64,000 bases of DNA from Roseicella sp. DB1501 (GCF_013112485.1 NZ_JABFHG010000017.1:1-64000), one strand, 5' to 3'. Positions 32,780 through 43,130 are shown, counted from the first letter of the stretch. Notes: a model not told the origin generated them from the letters alone. A program made the numbers and translations.

Positions 32780-33136
32780 TCAGTGCCTGTGTTGGGTCGC
32801 GCCGCCGGACGCGGCGCCCGCCGTGCCCTGCTGCATCTGGTCGCAGTGCGCCATCATCGCCTGCATGTCGGGGCTCATGCTCGCGCCCTGGCGCATCTGC
32901 TGACGCATCTGGGCGCAGTGGGCCATCATCTGCTGCATGTTCATCCCGCGCATGTCGTGACCCTGCATGCCGGACATCCCGGACATGCTGTGGCCCGCCA
33001 TGCCCTGCGAGCCCATGCCTGACATGCCGCCGGTCTGCTGGGCAGGCGGCGGGCTCTGCTGCTGTGCGCAGGCCGCGAGCGACAGGCCCACCACCAGCGC
33101 GAGGCCGGTGTGGCGGAGCGTCTTGGTATCGATCAT
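32780..33136 (-). CDS. Met/His/Cys-rich lipoprotein (paralogue of 3636 gene)
   Basis: 118 residues, ATG at 33136 after GGAGACAC. Lipobox SLAAC at ~23. A middle with repeated GMSGM and GHxM units, then MMAHCAQMRQQMRQGASMSP and DMQAMMAHCDQMQQ. The C-terminal core matches the lipoprotein at 3636-3935 almost residue for residue, so the two are paralogues. Likely an envelope copper-binding protein. Confidence 0.8.
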   Translation of the reverse strand: MIDTKTLRHTGLALVVGLSLAACAQQQSPPPAQQTGGMSGMGSQGMAGHSMSGMSGMQGHDMRGMNMQQMMAHCAQMRQQMRQGASMSPDMQAMMAHCDQMQQGTAGAASGGATQHRH

Positions 33137-33301
33137 CCCGGCGTGTCTCCTTGGTTGCCGTGTCCGCGGTCGTCGGCTGGCCGTGGCGCGAGCAGGCGCC
33201 GACGGCCCGCCTCGTTGCGGGGAACGTCACCGTATCCAGAAAGATGCTGCTCGCCTCCATCCAGCCCCCCCAAGCTGTGTGACAAAGTATGAAAGCGCCC
33301 C

Positions 33302-33332
33302 TTGACCCTCCCACGGCGGCAAGCCCCACCTT
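33302..33332 (+). promoter_or_regulatory. CueR box 4 and promoter of the 33369 gene
   Basis: TTGACC (33302-33307), a 19-bp spacer with CTCCCACGGCGGCAAG (dyad weaker than in the other boxes), then CACCTT (33327-33332). A single-arm TGACAAAGTATG site lies 9 bases upstream at 33280. Confidence 0.7.
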
Positions 33333-33368
33333 CGCGGATGCCCACCGTCGGCCAGGAAGGAGGTATGC

Positions 33369-33551
33369 ATGCCGGATCGACCAGATCTCGAGGACCAAAT
33401 CCTGACGGCGCTCGAGCAGGCCCTGGCCGAGGACCGGTTGGAGGTGGCCGAGCACCTGCTGCGTGGCCTGGAGGCGCTCTGTGGGGACGCGCCACCCGGT
33501 TCGGTGCTGGCTACCGCCTACCTCCTTGTGGCTCGGGATCTGGTGCCGTAG
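33369..33551 (+). CDS. 60-residue acidic helical protein under a CueR box
   Basis: ATG at 33369 preceded by an excellent GAAGGAGGT site. The protein is acidic and helical (LEDQILTALEQALAEDRLEV, AEHLLRGLEALCGD) with a single Cys near residue 38. No signal peptide, so it is cytosolic. I do not recognise the family. Its own MerR-type copper promoter and strong ribosome-binding site argue that it is a real copper-induced gene. A role as a chaperone or adaptor is speculation. Confidence 0.75.
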   Translation: MPDRPDLEDQILTALEQALAEDRLEVAEHLLRGLEALCGDAPPGSVLATAYLLVARDLVP

Positions 33552-33557
33552 CGGCCA

Positions 33558-34151
33558 TCACTCGGCTGCCCTCGGAAGCGGCTCCGCGGGCGGCGCGGTC
33601 AGCCCCGCCGCCCACGCGACGCCGAAGGCTAGCATCAGGGCGAGCGGCGCCGCCGGAACACGCGGCAACCACATCAGGCCGAGCAGGAAGGAGAGCGCCA
33701 CGGCGCCGAGCCAAGGCGTCTCGGCCGCGAGTTTGACGCCGAGCCATGCCATGGACAGGCCGAGGCCGAGCTGCAGCCCGGCCGCCACCGACTTCGGCAC
33801 TGCCCGGGCGACGTGCCCGATCGCGCCCGTCGCCCCAAGCGCGAGCAGGACCACGCCGGTGACCAGGCCAGTAGCCACGAGTTCCCCGGCGCCGAGGCCG
33901 CCGGTCAGCAGGGCGGCCGAGACCGCCTTCATCGGCTGCACGGCGAGCGGCACGCCGAAGGCCAGCCCCGCCGCAACGAGGAACGCGCCGAACCCGAACA
34001 GCACGCCTGCGGGCGCGAGGCCAGCCACCGTCATGGCCCCGACGACCAGGGGCACGAAGGTGCCAAGGTCGCCGCAGGCGCCACCCAACTCGCCGGACCA
34101 GGAAGCGGTACCCGTTTTCGTCTTCGGCTCCTTCCCGTCCGCTGGGCCCAT
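33558..34151 (-). CDS. Half-length MOT1-like sulfate/molybdate transporter
   Basis: 197 residues, about six spans. N-terminal signature SGELGGACGDLGTFVPLVVG and PLAVQPMKAVSAALL matches the first repeat of MOT1-family molybdate/sulfate transporters (usually 350-400 residues with two repeats); the second repeat is missing here. It starts at the A of the previous stop (TGATG). It is either a truncated remnant or a half-size protein that dimerises. Molybdate supply could matter for the arsenite oxidase at 46060, though the gene sits with copper genes. Confidence 0.65.
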   Translation of the reverse strand: MGPADGKEPKTKTGTASWSGELGGACGDLGTFVPLVVGAMTVAGLAPAGVLFGFGAFLVAAGLAFGVPLAVQPMKAVSAALLTGGLGAGELVATGLVTGVVLLALGATGAIGHVARAVPKSVAAGLQLGLGLSMAWLGVKLAAETPWLGAVALSFLLGLMWLPRVPAAPLALMLAFGVAWAAGLTAPPAEPLPRAAE

Positions 34152-34720
34152 CAGCCGCCCTGCTGCCGCTCGGCGGCGCTCCCGTAGCCGCGCAACTCGC
34201 CGTAACGGCGGACCTGCTCCGGCGTGAGCAAGTCCATCATCGCTAGGTGGTATCGGAGGTGCGCCGCGCGGAGCCTGGCCTGGGTCTGGCCGATGGCGGA
34301 GGTCGCGGCCTCCAGCGAGGTCGGGGTCACGGTGCGGGCGGCGAACCCCCGGTCGAGCGCGGCCTCCTCGACGATCAGCCGCTTGCCGAGCGGCACCGCC
34401 TCAGCCGTCATCGCCTCGCGCAGCGCCCGCACACGGTCGCGCTGCTCCGGCGTCAGCCCCAGCGCATCGGCCAGTTCCAGGACGTGGACCGGACCCGGGT
34501 AGCCGTTCAGCTCCGCCGGGAGCGCCATGCCCATGCCGCGCCCGGCGCGCAGGTCGGACAGCTGCTGGTCGGACAGGGACTTCACCGGGCGGACCTGCAA
34601 CCCGGCGTAGGGGGGAGTCGCTGGCTGGCCGTGGCCGCCGTGGTGATGCTGGGCGGCGGCGGGCCCTGCGGAGAGGGCGGCGGCGAGGGGGAGGACGAGG
34701 AGGCCGGAGCGCAGCGTCAT
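34151..34720 (-). CDS. Spy/CpxP-like periplasmic protein
   Basis: 189 residues, ATG at 34720. Signal peptide ending AGPAAAQ, then HHHGGHG. The LTXXQ-type helical domain shows LELADALGLTPEQRDRVRAL and LRYHLAMMDLLTPEQVRRYG. It is the second Spy-family protein in the window and lacks the Met-rich tract of the first. It is coupled to the MOT1-like gene (TGATG) and follows the hydroxylase gene on the same strand. Confidence 0.82.
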   Translation of the reverse strand: MTLRSGLLVLPLAAALSAGPAAAQHHHGGHGQPATPPYAGLQVRPVKSLSDQQLSDLRAGRGMGMALPAELNGYPGPVHVLELADALGLTPEQRDRVRALREAMTAEAVPLGKRLIVEEAALDRGFAARTVTPTSLEAATSAIGQTQARLRAAHLRYHLAMMDLLTPEQVRRYGELRGYGSAAERQQGG

Positions 34721-34759
34721 GGGTAGATCCCGGGTTCGGGGGGCGACATCCCTGGGACG

Positions 34760-35605
34760 CTACGAGATCTCGACCCGGGTTTCCACGTGGCCTGGATGGG
34801 GACCGTCGTTGCGCAGCGGCTGCAGCAGCATGCGGTCGAGCCGCAGCTCACGCGGGTCGCGGAAGGCGGGGATGCCGATGGTCATGCTCTCCTGCCCCGC
34901 CTCGGGCTGGGCCCGGTAGGTGCCGAACAGGCGGTCCCACCAGGGCAGGTTGAAGCCGAAGTTGCTGTCGGTCTCCCGGCGCAGAATGGAGTGGTGGACG
35001 CGGTGCATCTCCGGCGTCACCACCAGCCAGCGCAGGATGCGGTCCATCCATCCGGGAAGGCGGACGTTGCCGTGGTTGAACATCGAGGTGGCGTTCAGCA
35101 ACACCTCGAAGACGAGCACGGCCAGCGGCGGGGCGCCGAGCGCGACCACCACGGCCGACTTGATGAGCATGGAGAGCACGATCTCGACGGGATGGAAGCG
35201 TACGCCCGTGGTGACGTCGAACTCGAGGTCGGCGTGGTGCATCCGGTGCAGCCGCCAGAGCACCGGCACGTGGTGGAACGCGACGTGCTTGGCATAGATT
35301 GCGAGGTCGAGCAGGAGCACCGACACTGGCACGGCGACCCAGCCGGGCGCCCGCAGGACGTTCAGCAGTCCCCAGCCCTGCGCCTGCGCGAGCATGGCCA
35401 CGCCCACGGCGCCCGCTGGAAAGAGGACGCGCACGAGGAGCGTGTCCGCGACGACCACGCCCAGGTTGTTTGGCCAGCGCCACCGGCGGCCGATAGCCTG
35501 TGGCCTGCGTGGGGCCAGGACCTCCCAAAGGGCCATCAGGACGAAGACTCCGGCGAACGCTCCGAGCCGGACCAGAGGCTCGGCGGGAAGCCCCGTCAGC
35601 GGCAT
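34760..35605 (-). CDS. Sterol desaturase/fatty acid hydroxylase family protein
   Basis: 281 residues, ATG at 35605 behind AGGAGGAAACC. Several membrane spans and the His clusters of the family: HVAFHH, LHRMHH, HGN, and HRVHHS (di-iron centre). Bacterial members hydroxylate membrane lipids. In this setting it may adjust the membrane under metal stress (inference from context). First gene of a leftward run with the Spy-like and MOT1-like genes. Confidence 0.85.
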   Translation of the reverse strand: MPLTGLPAEPLVRLGAFAGVFVLMALWEVLAPRRPQAIGRRWRWPNNLGVVVADTLLVRVLFPAGAVGVAMLAQAQGWGLLNVLRAPGWVAVPVSVLLLDLAIYAKHVAFHHVPVLWRLHRMHHADLEFDVTTGVRFHPVEIVLSMLIKSAVVVALGAPPLAVLVFEVLLNATSMFNHGNVRLPGWMDRILRWLVVTPEMHRVHHSILRRETDSNFGFNLPWWDRLFGTYRAQPEAGQESMTIGIPAFRDPRELRLDRMLLQPLRNDGPHPGHVETRVEIS

Positions 35606-35778
35606 GGTTTCCTCCTGCGGCTCATCCGGCGCTCCGGCCGCCCGCGCGGCTGTTATCGGGCCGCGTTCCGGCGGCTGTCCAGGCGTTCCGGATCCCTTTG
35701 ACATGCCTCCCGGCAGTGGTCTGGAATCACGCCCGCCGGGACACCGGCTTGCGGCGTCCCGGCCATAAGGAGGACGCC

Positions 35779-36186
35779 ATGAGCGACATGGAACGGAGGT
35801 CCGCCTTCGCGCTGGGCCTGGCGGCGGTTGCTTTCGCGACACCGCGGGCCGCCGAGGCCCAGGCAGACAACCAGGGCCGCGAGATCGGCCCCGGGGTCCG
35901 GCAGGTGGACCTCGGCGAGCGGGAGTCCGTGCTCCCCGCCTACAAGCGGCTGCGCATGCGCGACGTCGTCATCCAGCCCGGTGCGGCCACGCCAGACCGC
36001 GCCAAGATGAACGACATGCTCTGCCACATGACCGAGGGCGAACTGGCTGTCCGGCAGAACGACAACCACTTCACCGTCCGGAAGGGGGACGTGTGGGCCT
36101 GCGCCAAGGGCAACACGACGGAGGGCACGAAGAACAACGGCGGCACCGTCGCGGTGATGCGGATCATCGACCTGCTGCCCGGCTGA
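35779..36186 (+). CDS. Secreted cupin-fold protein
   Basis: 135 residues, ATG at 35779 with AAGGAGGACG. Signal peptide ~1-27 (ALGLAAVAFATPRAAEAQ). The rest shows cupin-like strands (MRDVVIQPGAATPDRAKMND and CHMTEGELAVRQNDNHF, then VRKGDVWACAKGNTTEGTKN). Metal ligands His and Glu are present in part. Substrate unknown. It stands alone between divergent and convergent copper genes. Confidence 0.65.
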   Translation: MSDMERRSAFALGLAAVAFATPRAAEAQADNQGREIGPGVRQVDLGERESVLPAYKRLRMRDVVIQPGAATPDRAKMNDMLCHMTEGELAVRQNDNHFTVRKGDVWACAKGNTTEGTKNNGGTVAVMRIIDLLPG

Positions 36187-36209
36187 CGGCGCGGGGCGGC
36201 CGCTCCCGC

Positions 36210-36748
36210 CTATCCCCCGGGGCGGCCGCCCGGCATGTGCTCGCCGTGCCCGCCGCCGCCCGCGGCGGGACGGCGCGCTCCCGCGGCCTCCACGGCCATC
36301 TCCACCCGCAGGTCACCGGCCCGCTCGAATGTCAGCGTGAGGGACACGCGGTCGCCGCGGGCGAAGGCGTGCCGCGGGCCGACTAGCATCAAGTGGACGC
36401 CGCCGCCGTCCGGCTCCAGGCGCACGACCCCGCCGGGCGGAATCGCGACGCCGTCCTGGACCGGGCGCATGCGCATGACGCCGCCCTCCATGGTGGTCTC
36501 GTGCATTTCGACCACGCGCGCGTCGGGGGACGCGGCGGACACGAGCCGGTCCGGCGCGGTGCCGCGGTTCCGGATCGCCAGGTAGGCGACCGCCGTCTGC
36601 GCGCTCGGGCCGGTGGCGCGCGTCCAGGCGCGTTCGACCTCGATTGCGGGTCCGCTCGGCTGCTGGGCGGCCGCGGGCCGGAGCACCGCAAGGATTGGGA
36701 GCAGCACCGCCGTGGCCAGCAGGAGGCGACGGCGGGGCGGCGTGCGGA

Positions 36749-36752
<4 letters not shown>
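36210..36752 (-). CDS. PCuAC-type periplasmic copper chaperone
   Basis: 180 residues, ATG at 36752 overlapping the ATPase stop as ATGA. Signal peptide ending RPAAAQ. The PCuAC copper motif is complete: H-E-T-T-M ... M-R-M near residues 88-98 and HLML further on. C-terminal His/Gly tail (GGGGHGEHMPGG). Such proteins carry Cu(I) to cytochrome oxidase. Its coupling to a Zn/Cd-type ATPase is unusual. Confidence 0.88.
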
Positions 36753-38959
<2,207 letters not shown>

Positions 38960-39006
38960 CCCGTTCTCGGGCTGCCCCTGTGTTGCGCCAGGGGAGCACG
39001 GCACCT

Positions 39007-39037
39007 CACATGGAACCTGTAGTCGCTTCAGGGTCAA
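39007..39037 (-). promoter_or_regulatory. ZntR/PbrR/CadR-type operator-promoter
   Basis: Minus strand: TTGACC (39037-39032), a 19-bp spacer CTGAAGCGACTACAGGTTC with the dyad typical of PbrR/CadR/ZntR sites, then CATGTG (39012-39007). It drives the ATPase and lies directly before the divergent merR-like gene. Confidence 0.8.
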
Positions 39038-39041
39038 GGGC

Positions 39042-39478
39042 ATGGCATCTGCGAACGCCCTCAGCATCGGAGCCTTGTCGAAGGCGACCGGGACCACGGT
39101 GGAGACCATTCGCTGGTACGAGCGGGTTGGCGTGCTGCCCGCGCCCGCACGGACCACGGGGAACTACCGGAGCTACTGGGCGGAGCACCTCGAGCGGCTT
39201 AGCTTCGTCCGACGGGCACGCGACCTCGGGTTCTTGCTCGGCCAAGTGCGCGATCTGCTGCAGCTCGCCGACGACCGGGACCAATCCTGCGACGCGATGG
39301 ACCGTGCGCCCGCGAGCACTTGGAGGAAGTCGAGCGCAAGCTCGCCGATCCCGAGGCGCTCCGCCGCGAGCTGAAGGACCTCATCGGACAGTGCCGCCAT
39401 GGCACCGTCGCCGAGTGCCGGATCGTGCAGGCGCTGTCACCGCAGTTGGGCCCGGTGGGCACCTCCCAGGAAGCGTGA
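39042..39478 (+). pseudogene. MerR-family divalent metal regulator, frameshifted
   Basis: ATG 39042. The first ~85 residues are a normal PbrR/CadR/ZntR protein (SIGALSKATGTTVETIRWYE, ..LQLADDRDQSCDAMDR). Near 39303-39310 the frame breaks. One frame on, the expected tail continues (REHLEEVERKLADPEALRRE, then LIGQCRHGTVAECRIVQALS) to TGA 39476-39478. One base appears to be missing between CGT and GCGCC. The three Cys ligands of the family (the CDA site and CRHGTVAEC) are thus split over two frames. This is either a real loss, leaving the ATPase without its own regulator, or a sequencing error. Confidence 0.85.
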
Positions 39479-39605
39479 CGCAGCCTGCTTGGAGGCGGGT
39501 AGGCTCCGTCCCGAGGCGATGACGGCGATGGCCGCTTTCCCGGCTTCATGCCGATGGCGGTCGCCATCAGGCTGGGCGGCGCGGCCGTCACAAGGGCTCG
39601 TGGCC

Positions 39606-39881
39606 TCAGTGATGGTGGCCGCCGCCCTGGTGATGACCACCATGGCCGTGCCCGCCGCGGTGATGCTGGCCACCATGATGGTGGCGGTGATGCGGCCGGT
39701 GGTGGTGCCAGGGCGCCACGTGGTGATGGCGGTGGTGACCGCCGCCCCAGTAGCGCGGACCGGCCACGTACGGCGCGGGACCGTAGGCTGGGTAGGTGGG
39801 CGGCCCGCCGTAATAGGGCTGAGCGCAGGCGGGAACGGCAGCCAGTAGGCCCAGCGCGACGAAGAGTTTGGCCCGGCGCAT
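39606..39881 (-). CDS. Small secreted His/Gly-rich protein
   Basis: 91 residues, ATG at 39881. Signal ending AAVPACAQP, with a Cys that might be a lipoprotein site. The second half is almost all His, Gly and Arg (about 30 His). Likely a sponge for zinc, nickel or copper; no family assigned. Confidence 0.65.
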   Translation of the reverse strand: MRRAKLFVALGLLAAVPACAQPYYGGPPTYPAYGPAPYVAGPRYWGGGHHRHHHVAPWHHHRPHHRHHHGGQHHRGGHGHGGHHQGGGHHH

Positions 39882-40205
39882 GTGGGTTTCTCCCATTCTG
39901 ACGCCTGGAACTTGAAAGGCCGGTGTGTCGTGTTCGCGGCAAACGATCGACATCATCGGGGCAATGCGCGTTCTCATCGGTGCCGGAGGCCGTGGAGGGG
40001 CACTCGGTAACTCGACTTCGGGCGCAATCCGAACGGACCTGGCGATCGGCTCGCGCTTCCGCCGACCCAGATTGCCTCCATTATTCCAGTTTCATGGAAG
40101 TGTCGCGGAACGGAAATCCGCCTGTCCTCTTCCCCTCCGTAGGTTCCGGCGGGCCGGTAGCCGGACTGCATGTCCGCACCGGCCGATACGCCAGGAGGAG
40201 GAAAC
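39882..40205. other. Intergenic region between His-rich gene and PstS-like gene
   Basis: 324 bases with no supportable gene. It must hold two divergent promoters; GAGGAGGAAAC just before 40206 is the ribosome-binding site of the PstS-like gene. No known operator was recognised. Confidence 0.55.
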
Positions 40206-41231
40206 ATGCGGTTCAGGTCCCTCGCGCTCTCCGCGGTCGTCGCCTCCTGCTTGGCGTTAGCGACACCGAGCGCCGTGGCGCAGCAGGTCTCCGGGGCGGG
40301 TTCGACCTTCGTCAATCCGGTAATGTCGCGGTGGTCCGCCGAATACGGCGCCCGGACCGGTGTCCAGGTGACCTACCAGCCCGTCGGCTCCGCGCAGGGC
40401 GTCACCCAGGTCAGGGCGGGCACCGTGGACTTCGGCGCCTCCGAAGCCCCGCTGCCGCCCGCGGAGCTCCGCAAGTCCGGCCTGGTCCAGTTCCCGCTGG
40501 TCATCGGCGGTATCGTCCCGGTCGTGAACCTGCCCGGCGTCAGGCCAGGGGAGATGCGTTTGACCGGAGAGCTCCTGGCCGACATCTACCTCGGCAAGGT
40601 CCGGAGGTGGAGCGACCCGGCCATCCGGTCCCTGAACCCGAACCTCGAGCTGCCCGACACCGCGATCTCGGTGATCCATCGATCCGACGGCTCCGGCACG
40701 ACCTACAACTGGGTCGACTACCTGTCGAAGGTCAGCCCCGAGTGGCGGGCCAAGGTCGGCGAGGGCACCTCCGTGTCCTGGCCGACCGGCGTCGGCGGCA
40801 AGGGCAACGAGGGCGTCGCCTTCCAGGTCGGTCGAGTGCCGGGTGCCATCGGCTACGTCGAGTACGCCTTCGTCACCCAGCACCGGCTGACCCACGCCTT
40901 GGTGCGGAACGCCGCGGGCCGCTTCGTCCCGCCGGGGCCGGAGAGCTTCCAGGAGGCCGCCGCGAGCGCGGACTGGGCCCAAGCCGAGGACTTCAGCCTG
41001 CTGATGACGAACGCGCCCGGCGAGGGCGCCTATCCGATCACCGCGACGACCTTCATCCTGATGCCGCGCCAGCCCAGCGTCCGAGGGCGCAGCAAGGCAG
41101 CCACCGACTTCTTCGCGTGGTCGCTCCGGAGCGGCCAGGAAAGCGCCCGAGACCTCGGCTACGTGGCGCTGCCGCCAAGCCTCGTCACCCGCGTCGAGGC
41201 CTATGTCGCGGCGGCGATCCCGGGGCGATGA
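40206..41231 (+). CDS. PstS-like phosphate-binding protein in arsenic cluster
   Basis: 341 residues, ATG at 40206 behind AGGAGGAAAC. Signal peptide ending ATPSAVAQ. PstS features: VSGAGSTFVNPVMSRW, TVDFGASEAPL, and the anion-binding HRSDGSGTTYNWVDYLS at ~160. Placed at the head of an arsenic cluster, as in several Proteobacteria where a PstS copy is arsenite-induced. It may scavenge phosphate over arsenate. No pstCAB is adjacent. Confidence 0.85.
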   Translation: MRFRSLALSAVVASCLALATPSAVAQQVSGAGSTFVNPVMSRWSAEYGARTGVQVTYQPVGSAQGVTQVRAGTVDFGASEAPLPPAELRKSGLVQFPLVIGGIVPVVNLPGVRPGEMRLTGELLADIYLGKVRRWSDPAIRSLNPNLELPDTAISVIHRSDGSGTTYNWVDYLSKVSPEWRAKVGEGTSVSWPTGVGGKGNEGVAFQVGRVPGAIGYVEYAFVTQHRLTHALVRNAAGRFVPPGPESFQEAAASADWAQAEDFSLLMTNAPGEGAYPITATTFILMPRQPSVRGRSKAATDFFAWSLRSGQESARDLGYVALPPSLVTRVEAYVAAAIPGR

Positions 41232-41248
41232 TGACCCAGTGCCGGTTG

Positions 41249-42085
41249 TCAGGCGGCGATGACGTCGGCCAGCGCCTCGAGGCGCTCCTGGGCCGCGCGG
41301 CGGCTGAGGTTGCCGAAGGGCAGGCCGACGAACGCCTCGATGCGCCGCCGGAGGCTGGCGTACAGCTCGTTGACGAGCAGGACGCGCTGCGGACCGGCCT
41401 CGAACCGCGCCGGGTCCGGCAGCGGCCACTGGGCGGTCAGGGCCACGCCGCCGAAGTCCGGGCAGGGCTGGCCCTCGGGGACGTCGCAGAGGGCGATGAC
41501 GAAGTCCATCGGCGGCGCCCCCTCGCGTGTGAACGCGTCCAGGGACTTGCTGCGCAGCCCGGAGACGTCATGGCCGAGGACGGACAAGCGCTCCAGCACC
41601 TCGGGCAGTGGGGCGGGTGCCGGGTCCGCGCCCGCCGAGTAGGCGCGGAAGCGGCCGCCGCCCACCCGGCTCAGGATCGCCTCGGCCATGATGGACCGGG
41701 CGGAGTTCCGCGAGCACAGGAACAGCACGTGGAAGGCGGGCCGCACCGCGTCCGGCGCCGGTTCCGGGAGGAGGCGGGCGAGGTCGCCACACAGCTCGGG
41801 GCGGCCGCCGCAGCAGTCCTTGGTCAGGAAGGCGAGGAGGCCGCGCAGCCCCGGCTCGCGCACGGCGTGGATGACGTTCCGTCCCTGGCGCGTGGCGGTT
41901 GTCAGGCCCGCCCGCTCGAGGGCACCGAGGTGGAAGGAGAGGGTCGAGGCCGGAATGCCGATCGCCGCCGCCAGGTCACCTGCCGCCATGCCGGACGGCC
42001 CCCGTTTGATGAGCAGCCGGAGCAGGTCCAGCCTCGTCTCCTGCGCGAGTGCTCCGAGCGACTCTGCGGCCTCTTTGATTTCCAT
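41249..42085 (-). CDS. ArsR-ArsC fusion (regulator fused to arsenate reductase)
   Basis: 278 residues, ATG at 42085. Residues 1-105 are an ArsR winged helix ([36 protein letters not shown]) with CCGGRPELC near 92-100 as likely As(III) ligands. Residues ~115-255 are a thioredoxin-coupled ArsC/LMW-phosphatase domain ([19 protein letters not shown], with the P-loop Cys). It is divergent from a second copy of the same fusion at 42272. The C-terminal ~20 residues are variable. The fusion suggests that sensing and reduction are tied in one protein. Confidence 0.88.
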   Translation of the reverse strand: MEIKEAAESLGALAQETRLDLLRLLIKRGPSGMAAGDLAAAIGIPASTLSFHLGALERAGLTTATRQGRNVIHAVREPGLRGLLAFLTKDCCGGRPELCGDLARLLPEPAPDAVRPAFHVLFLCSRNSARSIMAEAILSRVGGGRFRAYSAGADPAPAPLPEVLERLSVLGHDVSGLRSKSLDAFTREGAPPMDFVIALCDVPEGQPCPDFGGVALTAQWPLPDPARFEAGPQRVLLVNELYASLRRRIEAFVGLPFGNLSRRAAQERLEALADVIAA

Positions 42086-42104
42086 GGTCCCGATATAGGC
42101 GAAG

Positions 42105-42116
42105 CAAACCGGTTTG
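42105..42116. promoter_or_regulatory. Palindrome, candidate ArsR operator
   Basis: CAAACCGGTTTG, a perfect 12-bp palindrome, 20 bases upstream of ATG 42085. A -10-like TATATC lies between it and the start (42097-42092, minus strand). Position fits repression of the leftward fusion gene. Confidence 0.5.
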
Positions 42117-42271
42117 GCGTGAAGCTTCCTTTACGGGCTCCCGGGGGAAGCGGGAGTGAACCCAGCCCGACCGCCACTTTCAGGCAAGACGCGCCTGCCA
42201 ACGGCACCGCGACCGGTCTTGGACGCGGACGCCGCATAGCCTCGTGTCAACACATCCATTAGATTGGAAAC

Positions 42272-43129
42272 ATGGAAGCAACCGACGCCGCCCAGGTCTT
42301 CGCCGCCCTCTCGCAGGAGACGCGCCTCGCGGTCCTGCGCCTCCTCCTCGCCGCTGGCCCGAACGGCCTCCCCGCGGGCGAGGTCGCGGAGCGGCTCGGC
42401 ATCCCGGCCTCGACAACCTCCTTCCACCTCGGCGCCCTCGAGCGGGCGGGCCTTACCCAGTCCACCCGGCAAAGCCGCCAGATCCGCCACGCCGTCCGCA
42501 TCGCCGCGCTCCGCGAGCTGCTGGCCTTCCTGACCGAGACCTGCTGCTCCGGCCGCCCGGAGCTCTGTGGCGGCCTCGGCGACCTGTTGCCCACCGCCCC
42601 CGAGGAGAGGGACACGATGACCCCAGCCTTCAACGTGCTGTTCCTGTGCACCAAGAATTCCGCGCGCTCGATCATGGCCGAGGCGATCCTGGAGAAGGTG
42701 GGCGCCGGGCGCTTCCGGGCCTACTCCGCCGGTGCGGACCCGGCGCCGCAGCCGTTGGAGGGCGTCCTCAGCGTCCTCGAACGCTTCGGCCATGACGTCT
42801 CGAAGCTCCACAGCAAGTCCTGGGACCGCTTCTGCGGCCCGGACGCCCCGCAGATGGACTTCGTCATCGCGCTCTGCGACGTGCTCGACAACCAGGTCTG
42901 CCCGGACCTTGGCGACATGGCGGTCACGGGGACCTGGCCGCTGCCCGACCCGAACGAGTTCCGCGGCAACGAGGTGGAGCGGGCGCTGCTCCTGAGCGAG
43001 CTCTATGGGAGCCTGAAGCGCCGGATCGAGATTTTCGTCTCGCTGCCCTTCGCCTCGCTGGACCGGATGGCGCTGAAGGCGCGGCTGGACGAGCTCGGAG
43101 GCACCCTGGCTCTGACCGGGGGACGCTGA
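42272..43129 (+). CDS. ArsR-ArsC fusion, second copy
   Basis: 285 residues, ATG at 42272. Same build as the copy at 41249: ArsR winged helix ([35 protein letters not shown]) with CCSGRPELC near residue 90, then a phosphatase-like ArsC domain ([30 protein letters not shown]). The two copies are clearly paralogous but diverged. It is 1 base from the gapdh gene, so it heads the arsJ operon and probably controls it. Confidence 0.88.
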   Translation: MEATDAAQVFAALSQETRLAVLRLLLAAGPNGLPAGEVAERLGIPASTTSFHLGALERAGLTQSTRQSRQIRHAVRIAALRELLAFLTETCCSGRPELCGGLGDLLPTAPEERDTMTPAFNVLFLCTKNSARSIMAEAILEKVGAGRFRAYSAGADPAPQPLEGVLSVLERFGHDVSKLHSKSWDRFCGPDAPQMDFVIALCDVLDNQVCPDLGDMAVTGTWPLPDPNEFRGNEVERALLLSELYGSLKRRIEIFVSLPFASLDRMALKARLDELGGTLALTGGR

Positions 43130-43130
43130 C

